The notes under the pieces were generated by a model. The model ran no database searches. It was not told the DNA's origin and was given only the letters and a program-made list of their open reading frames with translations. Positions 62,849-64,000 of a stretch of DNA of 64,000 bases are shown here, in pieces. Made by a program: the position numbers and the translations under genes. The stretch is from the NCBI RefSeq assembly GCF_010378095.1, contig NZ_WNJL01000014.1, positions 27,097 through 91,096 on the forward strand. The letters run 5' to 3'. Each line of letters begins with the position of its first letter. Within the stretch, counting starts at the first letter, position 1. The stretch is from Acidithiobacillus ferrianus. Lineage in GTDB: Bacteria > Pseudomonadota > Gammaproteobacteria > Acidithiobacillales > Acidithiobacillaceae.

Positions 62849-64000
62849 ATGGCCGCAGGAATCATGCACGCAATCGCCAATCCCATAGCGGCGCCCGCGC
62901 CGGCGGATGCTCCGATCTCGGCGCAATCCACAAACAGCCCGGGATCGGCGCCTGATTTCGCTCGGGTGATGGCGGGACAGCGGGTGACGGTACCGGTGAA
63001 CGCTCAGGATAAGGCGGGCACGTCTGAGAAATGCGGGGCAACGCCATCGGAAATACCGGAAAAGGTTCCGCCGCGCGGACTTCCGGCGGGGGAAGGCAGC
63101 GGCAAGACTTTGCCGGTGGCCTTGACGGCCCAGACAGCGGCGACCGTGCCCGCCCAGACGAAAACGGCCGCTACCGTAGAACCCCCCCGGAAGCGTTCCG
63201 GCCACGCGCCCGCGAATACGGATACGACGGCCGTTCCCCCGATGACCGTCCTGCTCTTTTCGCCGATGCCCCCCCTAGCCGCTGTCCCCCCGCTCGCGAA
63301 GCCCGTGCGTACGGACGGGGAAACAATCACCGCGGTGACCCTCCTTCACGGTGGAGCCCCCGGGAAAACGACGCCTTTAGGGGTTGTCGATGTGTCCGGC
63401 CATAATGCTGTGGCGGTGCCGCCCAGCACCGGCGCGGATCGTGCCGCCGGCGCCTCGGAAAAGATCGATGGGCGGAATCCGGAGAGCGGGGGGGCCAGCC
63501 TGCAAGCACCGCGTCCTTTGCCGACGCAGGGTATTGGCGTGGCTATCCCGGCCAGCCTTCCGGGTGTGGTGTCGGCGGTGGTTTCCACCAAGGGTTTGAC
63601 AGGGAGTCATGGGGTCAACCCACCCGCCGCCAATCTGTCAAGCATGCCCGTGTTCAGTGGGGTTGCCCCGACCGCGGCGCCCGCTTCCGGAGGGCTTCTG
63701 GTAGCCCCCCCGGTGAGCAATCATCCCCAATGGGGTCAGGCGCTGGGGCAGCAGGTCCAGTTTTTACTGGGCCAAGGGATACAGCAGGCCACCCTGCAGC
63801 TCAATCCGCCCCACCTTGGTCCGCTGGAGGTGCGCCTGGATCTGCAGCAAAATGGTCAGACCAACGCTTTTTTTAGCTCACCCCATCCGGAAGTGCGGGA
63901 GGCCATCGCCACGGCCATGCCGCAACTGCAGGAGAGCTTTGCGGCGGCGGGGATGAGCCTGGGTCAGGCGAGCGTGGGAGCGGGGGGGGGGGGGGGGCGG
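62849..64000 (+). CDS. fliK: Flagellar hook-length control protein FliK, partial
   Basis: ATG 62849 follows GAGGAG and the frame stays open to the end of the window (about 384 residues). The first ~290 residues are Pro/Ala/Thr-rich and disordered, as in the FliK ruler. The C-terminal switch domain appears near the edge: QALGQQVQFLLGQGIQQATL, LNPPHLGPLEVRLDL and VREAIATAMPQLQESFAAAGM. The last bases are a long G-run that may be a sequencing or assembly artefact. FliK measures hook length and switches FlhB specificity. Confidence 0.9.
   Translation, partial: MAAGIMHAIANPIAAPAPADAPISAQSTNSPGSAPDFARVMAGQRVTVPVNAQDKAGTSEKCGATPSEIPEKVPPRGLPAGEGSGKTLPVALTAQTAATVPAQTKTAATVEPPRKRSGHAPANTDTTAVPPMTVLLFSPMPPLAAVPPLAKPVRTDGETITAVTLLHGGAPGKTTPLGVVDVSGHNAVAVPPSTGADRAAGASEKIDGRNPESGGASLQAPRPLPTQGIGVAIPASLPGVVSAVVSTKGLTGSHGVNPPAANLSSMPVFSGVAPTAAPASGGLLVAPPVSNHPQWGQALGQQVQFLLGQGIQQATLQLNPPHLGPLEVRLDLQQNGQTNAFFSSPHPEVREAIATAMPQLQESFAAAGMSLGQASVGAGGGGGR

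Overview
The window looks like a chromosomal segment of an acidophilic, motile, cellulose-making proteobacterium, most likely an Acidithiobacillus species. This is inferred from gene content and protein style (plsX-fab-pabC-mltG-tmk-holB-pilZ block, bcs operon, gadB, IS types). No rRNA or species marker is present, so the genus is a judgement and not a measurement.

Layout. 1-5,870 is the edge of a degraded genomic island beside a tRNA-Ser: a ParA-type ATPase running off the edge, an unknown membrane protein, a higBA toxin-antitoxin pair, a broken dinB with a second dinB scrap, a broken large protein, an IS5-type element and a truncated integrase. 6,381-24,148 is core genome: the lipid and cell-envelope operon on the minus strand (yceD-rpmF-plsX-fabH-fabD-fabG-acpP-fabF-pabC-mltG-tmk-holB-pilZ), then a yihY-type gene and pgsA-hda, and on the plus strand a superoxide dismutase, purM-purN, a cinA-like gene, a dihydrolipoamide dehydrogenase-type flavoprotein and ppk2. 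rnr (minus strand) and tRNA-Leu (plus strand) follow.

26,745-41,185 is a surface and c-di-GMP region, all on the minus strand: a PilZ/DUF2802/FliK-like/FhlB module, two unknown small genes, a GGDEF diguanylate cyclase, bcsA-bcsB-bcsC-bcsZ and galU.

41,793-49,940 is a second island bounded by tRNA-Lys and a degenerate copy of its 3' end. It holds an integrase remnant, vapBC remnants, an N-truncated IS110 copy, a dapD gene coupled to a broken dioxygenase, a plasmid-type repA split by a complete IS110 element, a small plasmid-like operon with a perfect palindrome upstream, and a PIN toxin-antitoxin pair. 49,965-51,648 is IS debris (IS630, IS3), followed by glutamate decarboxylase.

53,450-64,000 is the flagellar regulatory and export operon fleQ-fleS-fleR-fliE-F-G-H-I-J-K, with a consensus sigma-54 promoter before fliE. 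The window ends inside fliK in a poly-G run. The PilZ proteins, the cyclase, BcsA and FleQ together suggest a c-di-GMP switch between swimming and cellulose biofilm.
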